Below are positions 1 to 10,338 of a stretch of DNA of 64,000 nt, piece after piece. The notes below the pieces were generated by a model that was not told where the DNA came from, ran no database searches, and saw nothing but the letters and a program-made list of their open reading frames with translations. The DNA comes from Hydrogenophaga flava NBRC 102514 (GTDB taxonomy: Bacteria > Pseudomonadota > Gammaproteobacteria > Burkholderiales > Burkholderiaceae_C), in contig NZ_BCTF01000002.1 in NCBI RefSeq assembly GCF_001571145.1, positions 1 to 64,000 of the forward strand, in the 5' to 3' direction. The number at the start of each line of letters is the position of its first letter. Position 1 is the stretch's first letter. A program made the position numbers and the translations under genes.

Positions 1-1599
1 GACCAGACCGTTTTCATAGGCGAGGTCGAAGCGACCGAAGTAGTCGCTAGCGGTGGTAGTGTTGCAGCTGGAACCGCCTCCCCACAGCTGACCCACGATG
101 CGGGGGTTGCTGGTCGTCCCATCGGCGAACAGGCCCGAGCCGCTGCTTCCGCCTTCGGTGATGCCGGTGGTCCAGCGGACCTGGTACATCGGGGATTGGG
201 TGTTGAAGGAACTGTCGACGTTGAAGTACTCGACGCCCTGGGAAACAAAGGTATTCAGCACGGACCCGTATCCGATCAGCCGTCCGTCGGAGCGGCGAAG
301 GACCTCACCACCTGGGCTGTGTACGTCGACGTAGTTCGTATTGCCACCTACGACCTCACGCTGAAATGCCCAACCGGCATAGATGGTTCCTGCAGGCGGT
401 GTGTCGATCAGATCCAGCAACGAGGTGTCGGTGCCGACAGGTGTGCGCAGGCTGCCCGAGAACTCGGTTTTGTTATAGCGCAGGTTGGCGCCGCTATAAC
501 TGACGTTGGTGGAGAAGTTGTAAGTGGGGTCAAGGGTGTTGTTGTTGCAATCGCTACTGCGATAGAACCAGAAGACATCCAACGAGTTGGCCACCGTTTG
601 CGTGTTGATGCAGTGATTGGCGGTCAGAAAATAGCCCTGCTGCGTGGCACCGCGGTTGGCGATCAGCGTTCCGGTGCAGACATACGACGAGCTGCCGTCG
701 ACGAAGTCCATTGAGCCCACGGCATTGGTCACGGGTGGGAGGGTGCAGGTGGCATTGGGGGTCACCCCAGGACAGGCCGACCTTTGCTCGATCTGGCCCA
801 GGCTGGCCTTGGGTGCCAGCACGGCCTGGTGCATGAGCCTGGGCACCGTGAACACGACGGAAGAGGTTGGGCTCCCCTCCGGCAGGTCGATTTCCAGCAC
901 CGAGGCTTCACCGACAGTCGTCGGCGTCCAGTAGGTGCGGGCGGCCTCCGAGTCGCCGTCGGCCTTTACAGCGGTGGCGATTCGCGCGTTGATGTGAGCG
1001 CCCGTGGTCTCTTGGGCGTCGGCGCTGCCTTCGGCATACACCCGCAGGACTGCATCGTCGGGCAAGGCCTGGACGAGCATCCCCAGGCGCAAGCCAGCCG
1101 CCCCGGTGGAGCTGAAGCGCAGGCTGGCCCGCAGCACGCCGCTGGCTGTGGTGTTCCAGACGATCTGCTGCAGGCTCTTGCGCGAGTTGGTGGCGGCCAC
1201 GTCCCGTGCGAATCCGTTTTGAACCCGCTTGGCTCTCTCAAGGCCGTTTCCTTTTCGGTTGTGCCGCTCCATCTTCTCGATGGCCGAAGCTTCGGGCTGG
1301 CCCAGATCCACGCTGATGCCGGGGTTGGGCGCGGCACGCCGATCGATGCTCACCTTGGCAACCGGATTGGCCTGTGCATCCGCACCCTTGGGGGCAGCGC
1401 TCTGCAGCACCGCGTCGGTGGCGTTGATGCTGGATGCGCTCTGTTTGCTTTCGAGATCGCTGGCAGTGACGTCACTGCCCTTTGAGATCGACTCGCTGGA
1501 GCCGCCTGGCGATTCCCCCGAGCCTCCACAGGCCGCCATTAACAGACTAGCCAGCAGGGCGGCAAGTCGATGATGTTGAACCCTATGTTTTGAGCGCAT
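1..1599 (-). CDS. Secreted trypsin-like serine protease lipoprotein (3' end outside window)
   Basis: The frame is open from an ATG at 1599 to the window edge, giving 533 codons with the C-terminus missing. The N-terminus is a lipoprotein signal: basic residues, a hydrophobic stretch and a lipobox LMAAC followed by GGSG, so export and lipidation are expected. A Ser-rich linker and a propeptide-like region of about 270 residues precede the catalytic domain. Catalytic landmarks are TANHC (His), a DTSLLDL segment (likely Asp) and GGSSGSGLF (nucleophile Ser), as in the lysyl endopeptidase/S1 family. An AGGAGG sequence lies 7 nt before the 1599 ATG but only 1 nt before an in-frame ATG at 1605, so 1599 is chosen. 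Cleavage specificity cannot be read from the part seen. Confidence 0.85.
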   Translation of the reverse strand, partial: MRSKHRVQHHRLAALLASLLMAACGGSGESPGGSSESISKGSDVTASDLESKQSASSINATDAVLQSAAPKGADAQANPVAKVSIDRRAAPNPGISVDLGQPEASAIEKMERHNRKGNGLERAKRVQNGFARDVAATNSRKSLQQIVWNTTASGVLRASLRFSSTGAAGLRLGMLVQALPDDAVLRVYAEGSADAQETTGAHINARIATAVKADGDSEAARTYWTPTTVGEASVLEIDLPEGSPTSSVVFTVPRLMHQAVLAPKASLGQIEQRSACPGVTPNATCTLPPVTNAVGSMDFVDGSSSYVCTGTLIANRGATQQGYFLTANHCINTQTVANSLDVFWFYRSSDCNNNTLDPTYNFSTNVSYSGANLRYNKTEFSGSLRTPVGTDTSLLDLIDTPPAGTIYAGWAFQREVVGGNTNYVDVHSPGGEVLRRSDGRLIGYGSVLNTFVSQGVEYFNVDSSFNTQSPMYQVRWTTGITEGGSSGSGLFADGTTSNPRIVGQLWGGGSSCNTTTASDYFGRFDLAYENGLV

Positions 1600-1689
1600 T
1601 CGCATTCCTCCTGAAATAGGTTTTGAATTGTAAAAGAGTGCTTAATTGTTCGGTCAGACCTGAGTCAATCACGCGCGCACTGGCCATGT

Positions 1690-2049
1690 TCAGCGCACAC
1701 GGCCCAGCCTGCCGGCCCAGTCCCGGGGGGCGAAGCCCACAGTGACCGAGCTGTCTGCCCAGCCGACCACCGGGCGCTTGATCAGGCTGGGATGCAGCAG
1801 CAACACGGCGCGCGCACTCGGGTTGTCCACCACGGCCAGGCGGGTGGCCTCGTCCAGTCCACGCCAGGTGGTGCCTTTGCGGTTGACCAGCGTTTCCCAG
1901 CCCGCGGCGGCCAGCCACAGGTCCAGTGCGGCCTCGGGCACGCCCTGCTTCTTGAAGTCGTGGAAGCTGTGCGCGACGCCGTGCTCGTTCAGCCAGGCCC
2001 GGGCCTTTTTGACGGTGTCGCAGTTGGGGATGCCGTAGAGTGTGGTCAT
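1690..2049 (-). CDS. ArsC/Spx-family protein (YffB-like arsenate reductase fold)
   Basis: A 119-residue protein with the small thioredoxin-like ArsC fold. The N-terminus reads MTTLYGIPNCDTVKKAR, placing the single conserved Cys at residue 10, and the C-terminal part has the usual VVGW and VGF segments. Length and motif match the YffB branch, whose members are mostly of unproven function and probably glutathione-dependent thiol reductases, rather than operon-borne arsenate reductases. No other ars gene is nearby. It is divergent from the proline iminopeptidase gene with only 46 bp between start codons. Confidence 0.85.
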   Translation of the reverse strand: MTTLYGIPNCDTVKKARAWLNEHGVAHSFHDFKKQGVPEAALDLWLAAAGWETLVNRKGTTWRGLDEATRLAVVDNPSARAVLLLHPSLIKRPVVGWADSSVTVGFAPRDWAGRLGRVR

Positions 2050-2074
2050 CCCCGAATTCTGTCACGCGGCCTCT

Positions 2075-3043
<969 letters not shown>

Positions 3044-3060
3044 GCACGGGGCCTTGTGAT

Positions 3061-3079
3061 GGCCGGGATAATCCCGGCC
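3061..3079 (+). promoter_or_regulatory. Perfect inverted repeat abutting the folC start
   Basis: GGCCGGGA-TAA-TCCCGGCC is a perfect 8-bp inverted repeat with a 3-nt centre, ending one base before the ATG at 3080. The centre contains GATAAT, which looks like a -10 box placed so that transcription would begin at the ATG itself (a leaderless mRNA). No good -35 element is visible at 16-18 bp, so the promoter reading is weak. The palindrome itself is certain. Confidence 0.4.
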
Positions 3080-4429
3080 ATGAACACCTTAGACGAGTGG
3101 CTGGCTCATTGCGAGCGACAGCATCCCCAGGGCATCAGCGGCATCGAGCTCGGACTGGACCGGGTGCAGCGGGTGGCGCAGCGCATGCGCCTGTCCATGC
3201 CCTGCCCGGTGATCACCGTGGCCGGTACCAACGGCAAAGGCTCGACCTGCGCCATGCTGGAGGCCATCTACAGCGAGGCCGGGTACCGGACCGGTGTGTA
3301 TTCCTCCCCGCACCTCGTGCGGTTCGAGGAGCGCTGCCGCGTGGCCCGCGAGGCGGTGGCCGCCGAGACGCTGCTGCCCGCTTTTGCCGAGGTTGAGCGC
3401 GCGCGCCTGGGCGACGGAGGGGCGGGCGACGAGGGCGTCGTGGTGCTGACCTATTTCGAGTTCACCACGCTGGCCATCCTGCGCACGCTCTCGGACAGCG
3501 GCATCGACGTGGCCATCCTGGAGATCGGCCTGGGCGGCCGGCTGGACGCGGTGAACATCGTCGACCCGGACTGCGCCGTCATCACCTGCATCGCGCTGGA
3601 CCACATGGCCCTGCTGGGCAACGACCGCGAGGCCATCGGCTACGAAAAGGCCGGGATCATGCGCACGGGTCGGCCGGTGGTGCTCAGCGATCCGGTGCCG
3701 CCGCAGAGTGTGCTGGACCGGGCGCTCGAAGTCGGCGCCCAGCTCTGGCGCATCGGCAAGGACTTCCATTTCGCCGGTGACAAGCAGCAGTGGGGTTGGG
3801 CCATGCACCCGTCCCAGGGCGGGCGCAAGTTCAGCGGTCTGGCCTACCCGGCCCTGCGCGGCGCCAACCAGCTGGTGAATGCTTCGGGCGTCCTGGCCGC
3901 CATCGAGGCACTGCGACCCCGTCTTCCCGTGACGGCTCAGGCCGTCCGCAACGGGCTGGCCATGGTGGAGCTGCCCGGCCGTTTCCAGATCGTGCCCGGA
4001 GAGCCCGCGCTGGTGCTCGACGTCGCCCATAACCCACATTCCGTGGCCGCGCTGGCCGAGAACCTCGACGCCATGGGCTACTACCCGGTCACACACGCGG
4101 TGTTCGGCGCCATGGCCGACAAGGACCTGCCCGCCATGCTGGAGCGCATTGCGCCGCTGATCGATCGCTGGCACCTCACCGATCTGCCCCTGCCGCGCGC
4201 CAGCCGGGCGGCCGATCTGGCGGCCGTGCTCGACAGCGGCGCCGGCCAGGCTTCGGGCGGGCGCTCGCGGGTGGCCGGATGCCATCCGTCGCCGCTGGAG
4301 GCGCTGCGCGCCGCGGTGCTGGAGGCGGACCCCACTGATAGAATCGTGGTCTTTGGTTCCTTCCACACGGTGGGGGGTGTTCTGAAGGATGGCGTGCCGC
4401 GTCTGGCGGCCAAGCACCTCGCGAACTGA
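3080..4429 (+). CDS. folC: Bifunctional folylpolyglutamate synthase/dihydrofolate synthase
   Basis: A 449-residue Mur-ligase-family enzyme that adds glutamate to dihydropteroate and to folates. Visible motifs are the P-loop TVAGTNGKGST, YSSPHLVRFEER, the EIGLGGRLDAVN block, the carbamylated-lysine region YEKAGIMRTG and DVAHNPHS near the C-terminal domain. The ATG at 3080 is used because family members begin just before the TLDEWL segment; a GTG at 3056 and an ATG at 3059 are in frame but lie in the palindrome region. It heads the folC-SPOR-cvpA-purF-metZ block. Confidence 0.95.
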   Translation: MNTLDEWLAHCERQHPQGISGIELGLDRVQRVAQRMRLSMPCPVITVAGTNGKGSTCAMLEAIYSEAGYRTGVYSSPHLVRFEERCRVAREAVAAETLLPAFAEVERARLGDGGAGDEGVVVLTYFEFTTLAILRTLSDSGIDVAILEIGLGGRLDAVNIVDPDCAVITCIALDHMALLGNDREAIGYEKAGIMRTGRPVVLSDPVPPQSVLDRALEVGAQLWRIGKDFHFAGDKQQWGWAMHPSQGGRKFSGLAYPALRGANQLVNASGVLAAIEALRPRLPVTAQAVRNGLAMVELPGRFQIVPGEPALVLDVAHNPHSVAALAENLDAMGYYPVTHAVFGAMADKDLPAMLERIAPLIDRWHLTDLPLPRASRAADLAAVLDSGAGQASGGRSRVAGCHPSPLEALRAAVLEADPTDRIVVFGSFHTVGGVLKDGVPRLAAKHLAN

Positions 4430-4463
4430 TCCTCCCCGCGATCTCCGCCGGACCCATTTCCGC

Positions 4464-5153
4464 ATGCTCACATCCCGTTCCGGTTCTGCGGGCCACACCG
4501 CCTCACCGCCGCCACAAAGCATCGAGGCCGTGCGTCGTCGGGCCCGGCACCGACTGATCGGGGCGGCCGTGCTGGTGCTGGTGGGGGTGCTCGGGTTTCC
4601 GCTGCTGTTCGATACGCAGCCCCGCCCGATCGCGGTCGACGTGCCGATCGAGATTCCCTCCCGCCACACGCCCGCAACCCCTGCGCCCAAGACCGAGGCT
4701 CCTGCGCCTGCCGCAGCCAGGCCTGCGCCTGTGGCCACGGCCGACAGCCTTGCCGCGCGTGAGGAGGTGGTCGAGCCCAAGGCTGTCGCCAAGCCGGCCG
4801 ACAAGCCCGTTGAAAAGCCTGCAGAGAAGCCCCAGCTTGAGAAGCCTGCGGCCGAGAAGGCCGTGGCGGAGAAAGCCACGGAAAAACCACCAGAAAAGCC
4901 CTCCGACAAGGCCGCCACCGGCAACGAGCGCATCGTGGTGCAGGTGGGTGCCTTTTCGGAAGTCGAGCGTGCCCGCGAGGCCCGGCTGAGGCTGGAGCGG
5001 GCCGGGCTCAAGACCTACACCCATGTGGCCGAGACCGCGCAGGGGCGCCGCATCCGGGTCCGTCTGGGGCCTTTCGCCACGCGTGCAGAGGCCGAAAAGG
5101 CCGCTGAGCGCGCCAAGGCGCTGGGCCTGTCGACGGCCTTGCTCTGGTTGTGA
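4464..5153 (+). CDS. dedD: SPOR-domain membrane protein (DedD-like)
   Basis: A 229-residue single-pass inner-membrane protein. A short cytoplasmic part (about 30 residues) is followed by one membrane segment at about residues 31-49, a Pro/Lys/Glu/Ala-rich periplasmic linker with PAEKP-type repeats, and a C-terminal SPOR domain (about 155-229) expected to bind denuded glycan strands at the division septum. Position between folC and cvpA is that of dedD in gammaproteobacteria, and this supports the symbol more than residue identity does. The ATG at 4464 is preferred to an in-frame upstream codon at 4389, which overlaps folC. Confidence 0.85.
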   Translation: MLTSRSGSAGHTASPPPQSIEAVRRRARHRLIGAAVLVLVGVLGFPLLFDTQPRPIAVDVPIEIPSRHTPATPAPKTEAPAPAAARPAPVATADSLAAREEVVEPKAVAKPADKPVEKPAEKPQLEKPAAEKAVAEKATEKPPEKPSDKAATGNERIVVQVGAFSEVERAREARLRLERAGLKTYTHVAETAQGRRIRVRLGPFATRAEAEKAAERAKALGLSTALLWL

Positions 5154-5184
5154 TGGCTTCGGCCTGGGACCTGGGGGCGGCGAC

Positions 5185-5670
5185 ATGAACGCAGTGGATG
5201 GTTTGTTGCTGTTCGTGCTGCTTTTGTCGGCCGTGGTGGGCATGTGGCGTGGACTGGTGTACGAAGTGCTTTCTTTGATGGTCTGGGTGGCGGCGTTCGT
5301 GCTGGCTCAGGCTTATGCAGGAGAGGTGGCGCACCTGCTGCCGCTGGACGGGCTCTCCGCGGCACTGCGCATCGCGGTGGCATTCGTCCTGGTTTTTGTG
5401 GCCTGCGCGTTTGCGGGCGGGTTTGTGGCGTGGCTGGTGAAAAAAATGGTGGCGGCCGTGGGGTTGCGTCCCATTGACCGCGTGCTGGGCGGTGTGTTTG
5501 GCCTGCTGCGCGGCGCGGTGGTGCTGCTGGCGGTGGCGGTGGTGGTGGGAATGACTCCGCTCCAGTCGCAACAGGCCTGGCAGACGTCCGCAGTGGCGCA
5601 GGTGCTGGGTGACAGCCTGCAGGCCCTCCGGCCGCTGCTTCCCGAGCCGGTGGCCCGGTACCTGGCCTGA
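5185..5670 (+). CDS. cvpA: CvpA family membrane protein
   Basis: A 161-residue integral membrane protein with four hydrophobic segments and the family pattern MNAVDG at the start and WRGLVYEVLSL in the first loop. It is linked to envelope homeostasis and colicin V production in enterobacteria; the molecular role is unresolved. The ATG at 5185 has a GGGGGCGG sequence just upstream and agrees with family N-termini, whereas the frame is open further 5'. It sits directly upstream of purF, as in many proteobacteria. Confidence 0.9.
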   Translation: MNAVDGLLLFVLLLSAVVGMWRGLVYEVLSLMVWVAAFVLAQAYAGEVAHLLPLDGLSAALRIAVAFVLVFVACAFAGGFVAWLVKKMVAAVGLRPIDRVLGGVFGLLRGAVVLLAVAVVVGMTPLQSQQAWQTSAVAQVLGDSLQALRPLLPEPVARYLA

Positions 5671-5703
5671 GTCGACAGTCTTTGTTTCGTTGAGGATCCA
5701 ATC

Positions 5704-7209
5704 ATGTGTGGAATCGTGGGCGTGGTGAGCCAGGCGCCTGTCAATCAGCTGATTTACGACGCCCTGTTGCTGCTGCAGCACCGGGGGCAGGATGCCGCCG
5801 GCATCGTGACCCAGCAAGGGCGCAAGTTCTTCATGCACAAGGCCAAGGGCATGGTGCGTGACGTCTTCCGCACACGCAACACGCGCGCGCTGCCGGGCAA
5901 TGTGGGCCTGGGCCAGGTGCGTTACCCCACCGCGGGCAACGCCTTCAGCGAGGAAGAGGCCCAGCCGTTCTACGTCAACGCGCCGTTTGGCCTGGTGATG
6001 GTGCACAACGGCAACCTGACCAATGCCCAGGGTCTGAAGCAGGAGCTGTTCCAGACCGACCACCGCCACATCAACACCGAGAGCGACTCCGAGGTGCTGC
6101 TCAACGTGCTCGCGCACGAACTGGAAAAGTCCACCCGCGGGGCGTCGCTCAAGCCGGCCGATGTGTTCGCTGCGGTGCGTGGCGTGCACCGGCGCATCAA
6201 GGGTTCGTATGCCGTGATCGCCCTGATTGCGGGCCACGGCCTGCTGGCGTTCCGCGACCCCTTCGGCATCCGTCCGCTGTGCATCGGTCGCAGCGCCGAT
6301 GGTGCCCGCATGGTCGCCAGCGAATCGGTCACGCTTGAGGGCAACGGCTTTGAGCTGGAGCGCGATGTGGCGCCTGGCGAAGCCGTGTTCATCGACCTGG
6401 ACGGCCAGGCCAGCTTCGAGCAGTGTGCGGATAAGGTCAGCCACAACCCCTGCATCTTCGAATACGTCTACCTGGCGCGGCCGGACTCGGTGCTCGACGG
6501 CATTTCGGTCTACCAGGCCCGCCTGAACATGGGCAAGACCCTGGCCAAGCGGCTGGTGTCCACCGTGCCGCCGAATGAAATCGACGTGGTCATCCCGATC
6601 CCGGAATCTTCGCGCCCCAGCGCCATGGAGCTGGCCCAGATCCTCGGTCTGCCGTACCGCGAGGGTTTCGTGAAGAACCGCTACGTCGGCCGCACCTTCA
6701 TCATGCCCGGCCAGGGTGTGCGCAAGAAGTCGGTGCGGCAGAAGCTCAACGTGATTGCCAGCGAATTCAAGGGCCGCAACGTGCTGCTGGTGGACGATTC
6801 CATCGTGCGCGGCACCACTTCCAAAGAGATCGTGCAGATGGCGCGCGACGCCGGTGCGCGCAAGGTCTACATGGCCAGCGCCGCACCGCCGGTGCGTTTC
6901 CCCAACGTGTATGGCATCGACATGCCCACCGCGACGGAGCTGGTGGCGCACGACCGCACGGTTGAGCAGATCCGCGAACTCATTGGTTGCGACGCGCTGA
7001 TCTACCAGGACGTGGATGCGATGAAGCAGGCCATCGCCGCGCTCAATCCGAAGCTGGCCGGTTTCGACGCATCGTGCTTCGATGGCGTCTATGTCACGGG
7101 CGACATCACGCCCGAGACCATTGCCCGCATGAACCAGGGCCGCGACCAGACCGAAGAGGGTCAGGAAGACAGCTCGCGCCTGGCCCTGCCCAACGCCCAG
7201 ACCGCCTGA
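5704..7209 (+). CDS. purF: Amidophosphoribosyltransferase
   Basis: A 501-residue enzyme of the first committed step of purine synthesis, moving glutamine amide nitrogen to PRPP. The protein begins MCGIVGVV, so Cys2 becomes the N-terminal nucleophile after removal of Met. The glutaminase half (to about residue 250) contains GQVRYPTAG and the ammonia-channel region. The C-terminal phosphoribosyltransferase half contains [16 protein letters not shown]. The sequence is full length, and metZ follows after 6 bp. Confidence 0.97.
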   Translation: MCGIVGVVSQAPVNQLIYDALLLLQHRGQDAAGIVTQQGRKFFMHKAKGMVRDVFRTRNTRALPGNVGLGQVRYPTAGNAFSEEEAQPFYVNAPFGLVMVHNGNLTNAQGLKQELFQTDHRHINTESDSEVLLNVLAHELEKSTRGASLKPADVFAAVRGVHRRIKGSYAVIALIAGHGLLAFRDPFGIRPLCIGRSADGARMVASESVTLEGNGFELERDVAPGEAVFIDLDGQASFEQCADKVSHNPCIFEYVYLARPDSVLDGISVYQARLNMGKTLAKRLVSTVPPNEIDVVIPIPESSRPSAMELAQILGLPYREGFVKNRYVGRTFIMPGQGVRKKSVRQKLNVIASEFKGRNVLLVDDSIVRGTTSKEIVQMARDAGARKVYMASAAPPVRFPNVYGIDMPTATELVAHDRTVEQIRELIGCDALIYQDVDAMKQAIAALNPKLAGFDASCFDGVYVTGDITPETIARMNQGRDQTEEGQEDSSRLALPNAQTA

Positions 7210-7215
7210 TCCGTT

Positions 7216-8430
7216 ATGTCATCGAACGCGAAATCCGCAGAGGCTCTGCACCGCGAAACCCTGGCGGTGCGGCTGGCGACCGAGCGCAGCCAGTACGGCG
7301 AGAACTCCGAGGCCCTGTTCCTGACCAGTGGCTATGTGCAGCCTTCCGCCGAAGAGTCGGCGCGCCGCTTTGCCGGCGAGGAAGACGGCTACACCTACGG
7401 CCGTTCGGGCAATCCCACGGTCACCAGCTTCGAAATGCGACTGGCTGCCATGGAGGGCGCCGAGGCCTGCATGGCCACCGCCTCGGGCATGGCCGCCGTC
7501 ATGCTGATGTGCTTCAGCCTGCTCAAAGCGGGTGACCACGTAATCATTTCGCAGTCCATGTTCGGCTCCACGCTCAAGCTGATTGGCTCGGAGTTCGGGC
7601 GCTTCGGCGTGGAAACCTCGGTGGTGCCGCAGACCGACCTCGAGGCTTGGCGCGCCGCCATGCGGCCCACTACGCGGCTGCTGTTTGCCGAAACGCCCAC
7701 CAATCCGCTGGGCGAGGTGTGCGACATCGCGGCCCTGGCCGAACTGGCGCACAACGCCGGCGCGCTTCTGGCGGTGGACAACTGCTTCGCCACGCCCGCA
7801 CTGCAGCGCCCCATCGCGCTGGGTGCCGACATCGTCATGCACTCCGGCACAAAGTACCTGGACGGCCAGGGCCGCGTCATGGCCGGAGCCCTGTGCGCCA
7901 CCGAAGCCATGGTGCGCGAGAAATTTCTGCCAGTGCAGAAGAACTCCGGCATGGTGCTGTCGCCGTTCAACGCCTGGGTCGTGCTCAAGGGGCTGGAGAC
8001 GCTGGACCTGCGCATGAAGGCCCAGAGTGCGCAGACCTTGGCGCTGGCGCAATGGCTGGAGGCCCACCCCGCCGTGGCTCGTGTGTATTACCCCGGCCTG
8101 GCGAGTCACCCGCAGCACGAACTGGCCATGCGCCAGATGAACGGCATCGGTGGCGCTGTGCTGTCCTTCGACGTGAAGGCGGCGGGCCCCGAGCAGGCGC
8201 GCCAGCGCGCCTTTCATGTGCTCGATACGCTGCAAGTGCTGTCGCTGTGCACGAATCTCGGCGACACCAAGACCCTGTGTACCCACCCCGCCAGTACCTC
8301 GCACGGCAAACTGTCTGAAGCGCAGCGCCAGGCCGCCGGCATCGGCCAGGGCCTCATCCGCGTCGCCGTCGGCCTCGAACACCTGGACGACATCCGTTCC
8401 GACCTGGATCGCGGGCTCTCCAGCCTCTGA
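7216..8430 (+). CDS. metZ: O-succinylhomoserine sulfhydrylase
   Basis: A 404-residue PLP-dependent Cys/Met-metabolism enzyme making homocysteine from O-succinylhomoserine and sulfide in the cytoplasm. Family landmarks are [11 protein letters not shown], the ATASGMAAV helix, the DNCFATP strand and the PLP-lysine motif [13 protein letters not shown]. The start at 7216 lies 6 bp after purF, so co-transcription is likely; a purF-metZ pair is common in Burkholderiales. MetZ rather than MetB or MetC is the call from the overall pattern and context, without alignment. Confidence 0.92.
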   Translation: MSSNAKSAEALHRETLAVRLATERSQYGENSEALFLTSGYVQPSAEESARRFAGEEDGYTYGRSGNPTVTSFEMRLAAMEGAEACMATASGMAAVMLMCFSLLKAGDHVIISQSMFGSTLKLIGSEFGRFGVETSVVPQTDLEAWRAAMRPTTRLLFAETPTNPLGEVCDIAALAELAHNAGALLAVDNCFATPALQRPIALGADIVMHSGTKYLDGQGRVMAGALCATEAMVREKFLPVQKNSGMVLSPFNAWVVLKGLETLDLRMKAQSAQTLALAQWLEAHPAVARVYYPGLASHPQHELAMRQMNGIGGAVLSFDVKAAGPEQARQRAFHVLDTLQVLSLCTNLGDTKTLCTHPASTSHGKLSEAQRQAAGIGQGLIRVAVGLEHLDDIRSDLDRGLSSL

Positions 8431-8446
8431 CTTTTCTTTTTCTCCC

Positions 8447-9829
8447 ATGACCGTTCGCACCCGTTTCGCGCCGTCGCCCACCGGCTTCATCCACCTGGGC
8501 AACATCCGCTCCGCGCTTTACCCGTGGGCGTTTGCCCGTGCCACCGGTGGCACCTTCATCCTGCGCATCGAAGACACCGACTTGGAGCGATCGTCGCAGG
8601 CCGCGGTGGACGTGATCATCGAAGGCATGAAGTGGTTGGGCCTGGACCACGACGAAGGGCCGTTCTACCAGATGCAGCGCATGGACCGCTACAAGGCAGT
8701 GCTGGCCGATATGGTTGAAAAAGGGCTGGTCTACCCCTGCTACATGAGCGTGGCCGAGCTGGATGCGCTGCGCGAACGCCAGATGGCCAACAAGGAAAAG
8801 CCTCGCTACGACGGCACCTGGCGGCCCGAGCCGGGCAAGGTGCTGCCGCCGGTTCCAGAAGGCGTCAAACCCGTGCTGCGCTTCAAGAACCCGCAGGGCG
8901 GTTCGGTGGTGTGGGAAGACAAGGTCAAAGGTCGCGTCGAGTTCAGCAACGAAGAACTCGACGACCTGGTGATCGCGCGCCCCGACGGCACACCCACATA
9001 CAACTTCTGCGTGGTGGTGGACGACATCGACATGGCGATCACCCACGTGATCCGTGGCGACGATCATGTCAACAACACGCCGCGCCAGATCAACATCTTC
9101 CGTGCCCTGGACAAGGAGCCGCCGGTCTACGCCCATCTGCCCACCGTGCTCAACGAGCAGGGCGAGAAGATGAGCAAGCGCAACGGCGCCAAGCCGGTCA
9201 CGCAGTACCGCGACGAAGGTTATCTGCCCGACGCAATGGTGAACTACCTCGCGCGCCTGGGCTGGAGCCACGGCGACGACGAGATATTCAGCCGCGAGCA
9301 GTTCCTGCAGTGGTTCAACCTCGACCACCTGGGCAGCAGCGCCGGCCGCTTCGACGAAGCCAAGCTGCGCTGGGTGAACGCGCAACACCTCAAGGCCATG
9401 GACGACGCAGCGCTGTCGGCGCTGGTGGCTGAGCAACTGGCCAAGCGTGGCATCGCCGCTGACGAACGTTTGCCCCGCATCTGTGGTCTTTTCAAGGACC
9501 GCTGCGACACGACGGTCGCTCTGGCCGGCTGGGCAGCGGCCTTCTACACCGACGTGACACCTTCGGACGCCGAGCGCACGCAACACATCACCGATGTGGT
9601 TCGTCCTGCGTTGCAGACACTGACCGACAAGCTGGTCGACTGCGCCTGGGACAAGGCAAGCCTCTCTGCTGCGATCAAGGAGACCATCACGGCGCATGGC
9701 CTGAAGATGCCGCAACTGGCCATGCCGGTGCGCGTGCTCGTGATGGGCACGGCCCAGACGCCTTCGCTCGATGCGGTGCTGGAACTGCAAAATCGTCAAA
9801 CAGTTTTGGAGAGGTTGCAGAAGGCCTGA
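8447..9829 (+). CDS. gltX: Glutamyl-tRNA synthetase
   Basis: A 460-residue class I aminoacyl-tRNA synthetase. It begins [14 protein letters not shown] and carries the HIGH-like signature HLGN and the KMSKR signature (EKMSKRNGA). The start at 8447 is fixed by the family N-terminus; the frame runs open upstream into metZ. Immediately downstream is a tRNA cluster that includes tRNA-Glu, and the promoter of that cluster overlaps the last codons of this gene. Confidence 0.96.
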   Translation: MTVRTRFAPSPTGFIHLGNIRSALYPWAFARATGGTFILRIEDTDLERSSQAAVDVIIEGMKWLGLDHDEGPFYQMQRMDRYKAVLADMVEKGLVYPCYMSVAELDALRERQMANKEKPRYDGTWRPEPGKVLPPVPEGVKPVLRFKNPQGGSVVWEDKVKGRVEFSNEELDDLVIARPDGTPTYNFCVVVDDIDMAITHVIRGDDHVNNTPRQINIFRALDKEPPVYAHLPTVLNEQGEKMSKRNGAKPVTQYRDEGYLPDAMVNYLARLGWSHGDDEIFSREQFLQWFNLDHLGSSAGRFDEAKLRWVNAQHLKAMDDAALSALVAEQLAKRGIAADERLPRICGLFKDRCDTTVALAGWAAAFYTDVTPSDAERTQHITDVVRPALQTLTDKLVDCAWDKASLSAAIKETITAHGLKMPQLAMPVRVLVMGTAQTPSLDAVLELQNRQTVLERLQKA

Positions 9830-9844
9830 AAAATGGTCTATAAT
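9815..9844 (+). promoter_or_regulatory. Sigma70-type promoter of the tRNA cluster
   Basis: TTGCAG (9815-9820) and a perfect TATAAT (9839-9844) are separated by 18 bp, about 70 bp upstream of tRNA-Ala. The -35 element lies inside the 3' end of gltX. Confidence 0.75.
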
Positions 9845-9914
9845 TTGAGTCTTGCTGATTCACACTGAGTTGTTCGCAACAAAGCAGAGTCAGCATCCCA
9901 GAAATGGATTTCGT

Positions 9915-9990
<76 letters not shown>

Positions 9991-10049
9991 AAATTGAAGA
10001 ATTGGGCAGCGTGGTTTTGCTACAATGCACAGTTCGGTTCTTAGGTTTT

Positions 10050-10125
10050 GACCCTATCGTCTAGAGGCCTAGGACATCACCCTTTCACGGTGAGTACCGG
10101 GGTTCGAATCCCCGTAGGGTCGCCA
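10050..10125 (+). tRNA. tRNA-Glu (anticodon TTC)
   Basis: A 76-nt cloverleaf with CCA. The acceptor stem GACCCTA/TAGGGTC is perfectly paired, anticodon loop CTTTCAC gives TTC, and T-arm is GGGGTTCGAATCCCC. The cognate synthetase gene gltX lies immediately upstream. Confidence 0.97.
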
Positions 10126-10179
10126 AGTTTGTGGCACTTGGCCTGATGCGAGAGCAGAAGGCAAAAGCTGCACCACTGC

Positions 10180-10256
10180 GGAGTGGTAGTTCAGTTGGTT
10201 AGAATACCGGCCTGTCACGCCGGGGGTCGCGGGTTCGAGCCCCGTCCACTCCGCCA
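10180..10256 (+). tRNA. tRNA-Asp (anticodon GTC)
   Basis: A 77-nt cloverleaf with CCA. Acceptor GGAGTGG pairs with CCACTCC, anticodon loop CTGTCAC gives GTC, and T-arm is CGGGTTCGAGCCCCG. Confidence 0.97.
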
Positions 10257-10264
10257 GTTTTGAT

Positions 10265-10298
10265 AAGCCGTTCAGATCTCTGGTCTGAACGGCTTTTT
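10265..10298 (+). terminator. Rho-independent terminator after the tRNA cluster
   Basis: AAGCCGTTCAGA pairs with TCTGAACGGCTT around a 7-nt loop and runs straight into TTTTT. It ends 9 bp after tRNA-Asp and closes the gltX/tRNA transcription unit. Confidence 0.92.
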
Positions 10299-10338
10299 CA
10301 TTTCCGCAATGCACACCCGGCGTATCTGCTGCGTGCTT

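Noticed and set aside
3089-5011. Open frame of 640 codons opposite folC and the SPOR gene
   Set aside because: Repetitive FSAGFS/Ala translation arises from the KP/AEK repeats read on the other strand; no domain.
10021-10026. TACAAT before tRNA-Glu as an internal promoter
   Set aside because: No -35 element at 16-18 bp; the nearest candidates give spacers of 13 or 21 bp.
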